Source: Sphingobacteriia bacterium (GTDB lineage: Bacteria > Bacteroidota > Bacteroidia > UBA7662). From it: a stretch of DNA of 8,089 nt. The stretch spans positions 1 through 8,089 of the forward strand of contig RFPG01000045.1 in assembly GCA_009926245.1 (NCBI GenBank), read 5' to 3'. The notes under the pieces are model-generated. The model did no database searches, was not told the origin of the DNA, and saw only the letters and a list, made by a program, of their open reading frames with translations. Shown here piece after piece: positions 6,541 through 8,089 of the stretch (position 1 is its first letter; every line of letters begins with the position of its first letter). A program made the position numbers and the translations under genes.

Positions 6541-8067
6541 CTATCCCCGATTCATGGACATGAGGAACTCATCGTTGGACAGGGTGCCCCTCATGTGATT
6601 CAGTAACAATTCCATGGCTTCTTGGGAAGTCATGTCCGCCAAGTGGTTGCGCAGGATATACATTTTTTTGAGGGTGTCCTTGTCCATTAACAAATCATCC
6701 CTACGGGTCGATGAAGAAGTGACATCGATCGCGGGATAGATGCGTTTGTTCGAAAGTTTGCGATCCAGTTGCAATTCCATATTGCCTGTTCCTTTGAACT
6801 CCTCAAAAATGACCTCGTCCATTTTGGAACCTGTATCAATCAGCGCCGTGGCCAAAATCGTTAAGGAACCACCGCCTTCAATGTTACGGGCCGCTCCAAA
6901 AAATCGTTTGGGCTTGTGAAGGGCGTTGGCATCCACCCCACCCGAAAGAATCTTGCCCGAGGCAGGCTGTACCGTGTTATAGGCTCTGGCCAGGCGGGTG
7001 ATGGAATCCAAAAGAATAACGACATCGTGACCGCATTCAACCATTCGTTTGGCCTTCTCTAACACAAGATTGGCAATGCGAACATGTTTGTCTGCTGGTT
7101 CATCAAAAGTGGAGGCAATCACTTCGGCATTCACCGAACGAGCCATATCGGTGACCTCTTCGGGGCGCTCATCAATCAGCAAAATAATGAGGTAAACCTC
7201 CGGGTGATTAAAGGAAATTGAATTTGCTACATCCTTGAGCAAAAAGGTTTTACCTGTTTTGGGCTGGGCGACAATCAAGCCTCGCTGGCCTTTTCCAATC
7301 GGAGTGAATAGGTCCATAATCCGCATGGACAAATTCTCGGCCCGATGGGTCAAACGAAGTTGTTCGTTAGGGAAAAGTGGTGTTAAATAATCAAAGGGGA
7401 CCCGATCCCTGATCTGAGCTGGGCTAAGCCCGTTGATGGTATCAACACCAGTTAGAACATAGAATTTCTCGCCATCGCGGGGTGGGCGGACCTTGGCTTT
7501 GACCGTATCACCTGCTTTGAGGCTAAAGCTCTTGATCAGGTGCGATGGAACATAGACATCATCCGGCGAGCCCAGGTAATGGTAGTCCGATGAGCGCAAA
7601 TAGCCAAAGCCCTCGGGCATGGGTTCCAAGACCCCTTCAATTTCGACCACCGTCTCAAAGGAATAACGCTCAACAGGGCGCGATTCCTTTTTTTCCCCGT
7701 CTTTGTCCCGGGGTCTTTCCCAGTCTTTGGGGCGGTTTCCAGGGCGCTGGTCTTGAAAGGCGGGGCGTTCCGGACGTTGATCCCGGGGCTCGCGGTTGTC
7801 CCGGGGCTCGCGATTGTCCCGGGGCTCGCGATTGTCCCGGGGCTCGCGATTGTCCCGGAGCTCGCGGTGATCGCGGGCTTCCCTTTTGTCACTAAATGAA
7901 CGGGCATCGCGGAGGCTACCGTCGGGATGAATAGCATTGTTACGAAGATCGGCGGAATCGGCAATCGTATCGGATGAAGCCTGGCCACCGTTGGCCACCA
8001 TCGCATCGGAGGTTTGGATTTGACCCCCTTCCCCATCCATCATGGTTTCTAGCCATTTCAAATTCAC
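6541..8067 (-). CDS. rho: Transcription termination factor Rho (5' end uncertain at window edge)
   Basis: A ring-shaped RNA-dependent ATPase that ends transcription. From the GTG at 8067 it reads 508 residues. Residues 1-135 are low-complexity and charged, probably disordered, with a DNREPR tandem repeat at 72-95. The RNA-binding cold-shock fold spans about 143-210 ([14 protein letters not shown]). The ATPase core follows: Walker A AQPKTGKT (267-274), [13 protein letters not shown] (296-308) with the catalytic Glu at E300, Walker B VVILLD (349-354), the secondary-site loop [20 protein letters not shown] (371-390), and [19 protein letters not shown] (411-429). All are near-universal Rho motifs. 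The helical Rho N-terminal subdomain is not visible. The frame remains open from 8067 to the edge, so translation may start outside the window. ATGs at 8043 and 8040 are also possible. Identity is certain; the start is not. Confidence 0.96.
   Translation of the reverse strand: MNLKWLETMMDGEGGQIQTSDAMVANGGQASSDTIADSADLRNNAIHPDGSLRDARSFSDKREARDHRELRDNREPRDNREPRDNREPRDNREPRDQRPERPAFQDQRPGNRPKDWERPRDKDGEKKESRPVERYSFETVVEIEGVLEPMPEGFGYLRSSDYHYLGSPDDVYVPSHLIKSFSLKAGDTVKAKVRPPRDGEKFYVLTGVDTINGLSPAQIRDRVPFDYLTPLFPNEQLRLTHRAENLSMRIMDLFTPIGKGQRGLIVAQPKTGKTFLLKDVANSISFNHPEVYLIILLIDERPEEVTDMARSVNAEVIASTFDEPADKHVRIANLVLEKAKRMVECGHDVVILLDSITRLARAYNTVQPASGKILSGGVDANALHKPKRFFGAARNIEGGGSLTILATALIDTGSKMDEVIFEEFKGTGNMELQLDRKLSNKRIYPAIDVTSSSTRRDDLLMDKDTLKKMYILRNHLADMTSQEAMELLLNHMRGTLSNDEFLMSMNRG
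7782..7871 (-). repeat. 18-bp tandem repeat, five units, inside rho
   Basis: Five head-to-tail 18-bp units at 7782, 7800, 7818, 7836 and 7854 on the plus strand read CCCGGGGCTCGCGATTGT. The first has G for A at one position and the last has several changes. Read on the coding strand the units give D-N-R-E-P-R repeats in the Rho N-terminal arm. The middle three units are identical even at third codon positions, which points to recent expansion by slippage or unequal exchange. The unit length is a multiple of three, so copy-number change keeps the frame. Confidence 0.92.
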
Positions 8068-8089
8068 GTCAAATGAACCAGAGAAATCA

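Noticed and set aside
7782..7871. The 18-bp repeats as a CRISPR array or protein-binding iteron cluster
   Set aside because: Units are directly adjacent with no spacers and encode a regular in-frame hexapeptide, so they are coding tandem repeats.
7545..7895. Plus-strand frame with repeated GARDCP units opposite the Rho arm
   Set aside because: Its repeat is just the antisense reading of the 18-bp rho repeat; the rho frame has clear family domains.
8070..8077. TTCATTTG on the minus strand just before the rho GTG, resembling a -7 element
   Set aside because: One mismatch at a fixed position, no -33 element visible before the window ends, and the reading frame is still open across it.

Overview
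The window looks like core-genome DNA from a member of the Bacteroidota. The evidence is threefold: the L34 and Rho proteins resemble those of that phylum (Rho carries a long Arg/Asp/Pro-rich N-terminal extension), promoters read as the phylum-specific TAnnTTTG/TTG type, and no gene start shows a good Shine-Dalgarno sequence. No tRNA, rRNA, CRISPR array, insertion sequence or phage gene was seen. Coding density is very high. The only real intergenic gap is the 79-bp divergent promoter region at 4615-4693, and no stretch over 300 bases lacks a gene.

Layout. From 4614 leftwards on the minus strand runs a tightly packed operon: rpmH (L34), rnpA (RNase P protein), yidD (membrane-insertion factor), a large S41 carboxyl-terminal processing protease, and an exported M28 zinc peptidase that runs off the left edge. 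The genes overlap or sit 3-11 nt apart (the protease start is the one uncertain junction), so they are probably co-transcribed and translationally coupled. A consensus promoter precedes rpmH. In the other direction, from 4694, is a cytoplasmic-looking M61 peptidase, whose own promoter-like element lies so close to its ATG that the mRNA may be leaderless. It meets the convergent rho gene tail to tail with only 2 bp between the stop codons. Rho fills the right end and its 5' limit is not certain inside the window.

How the genes relate. rpmH, rnpA and yidD are translation, RNA-processing and membrane-biogenesis housekeeping genes. They share a transcript with two secreted or membrane peptidases, while M61 and Rho are separate units. 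Three unrelated peptidase families (S41, M28, M61) lie in about 6.5 kb. Two visibly carry a PDZ domain and the third is cut off where one would be expected.

The most unusual item is the S41 protease. Where the family normally ends, it continues in frame for about 240 residues into a multi-pass membrane domain that resembles the second half of TauE/SafE transporters. I know of no described protein with this architecture. A second point of interest is a near-perfect 18-bp tandem repeat in the disordered arm of Rho.
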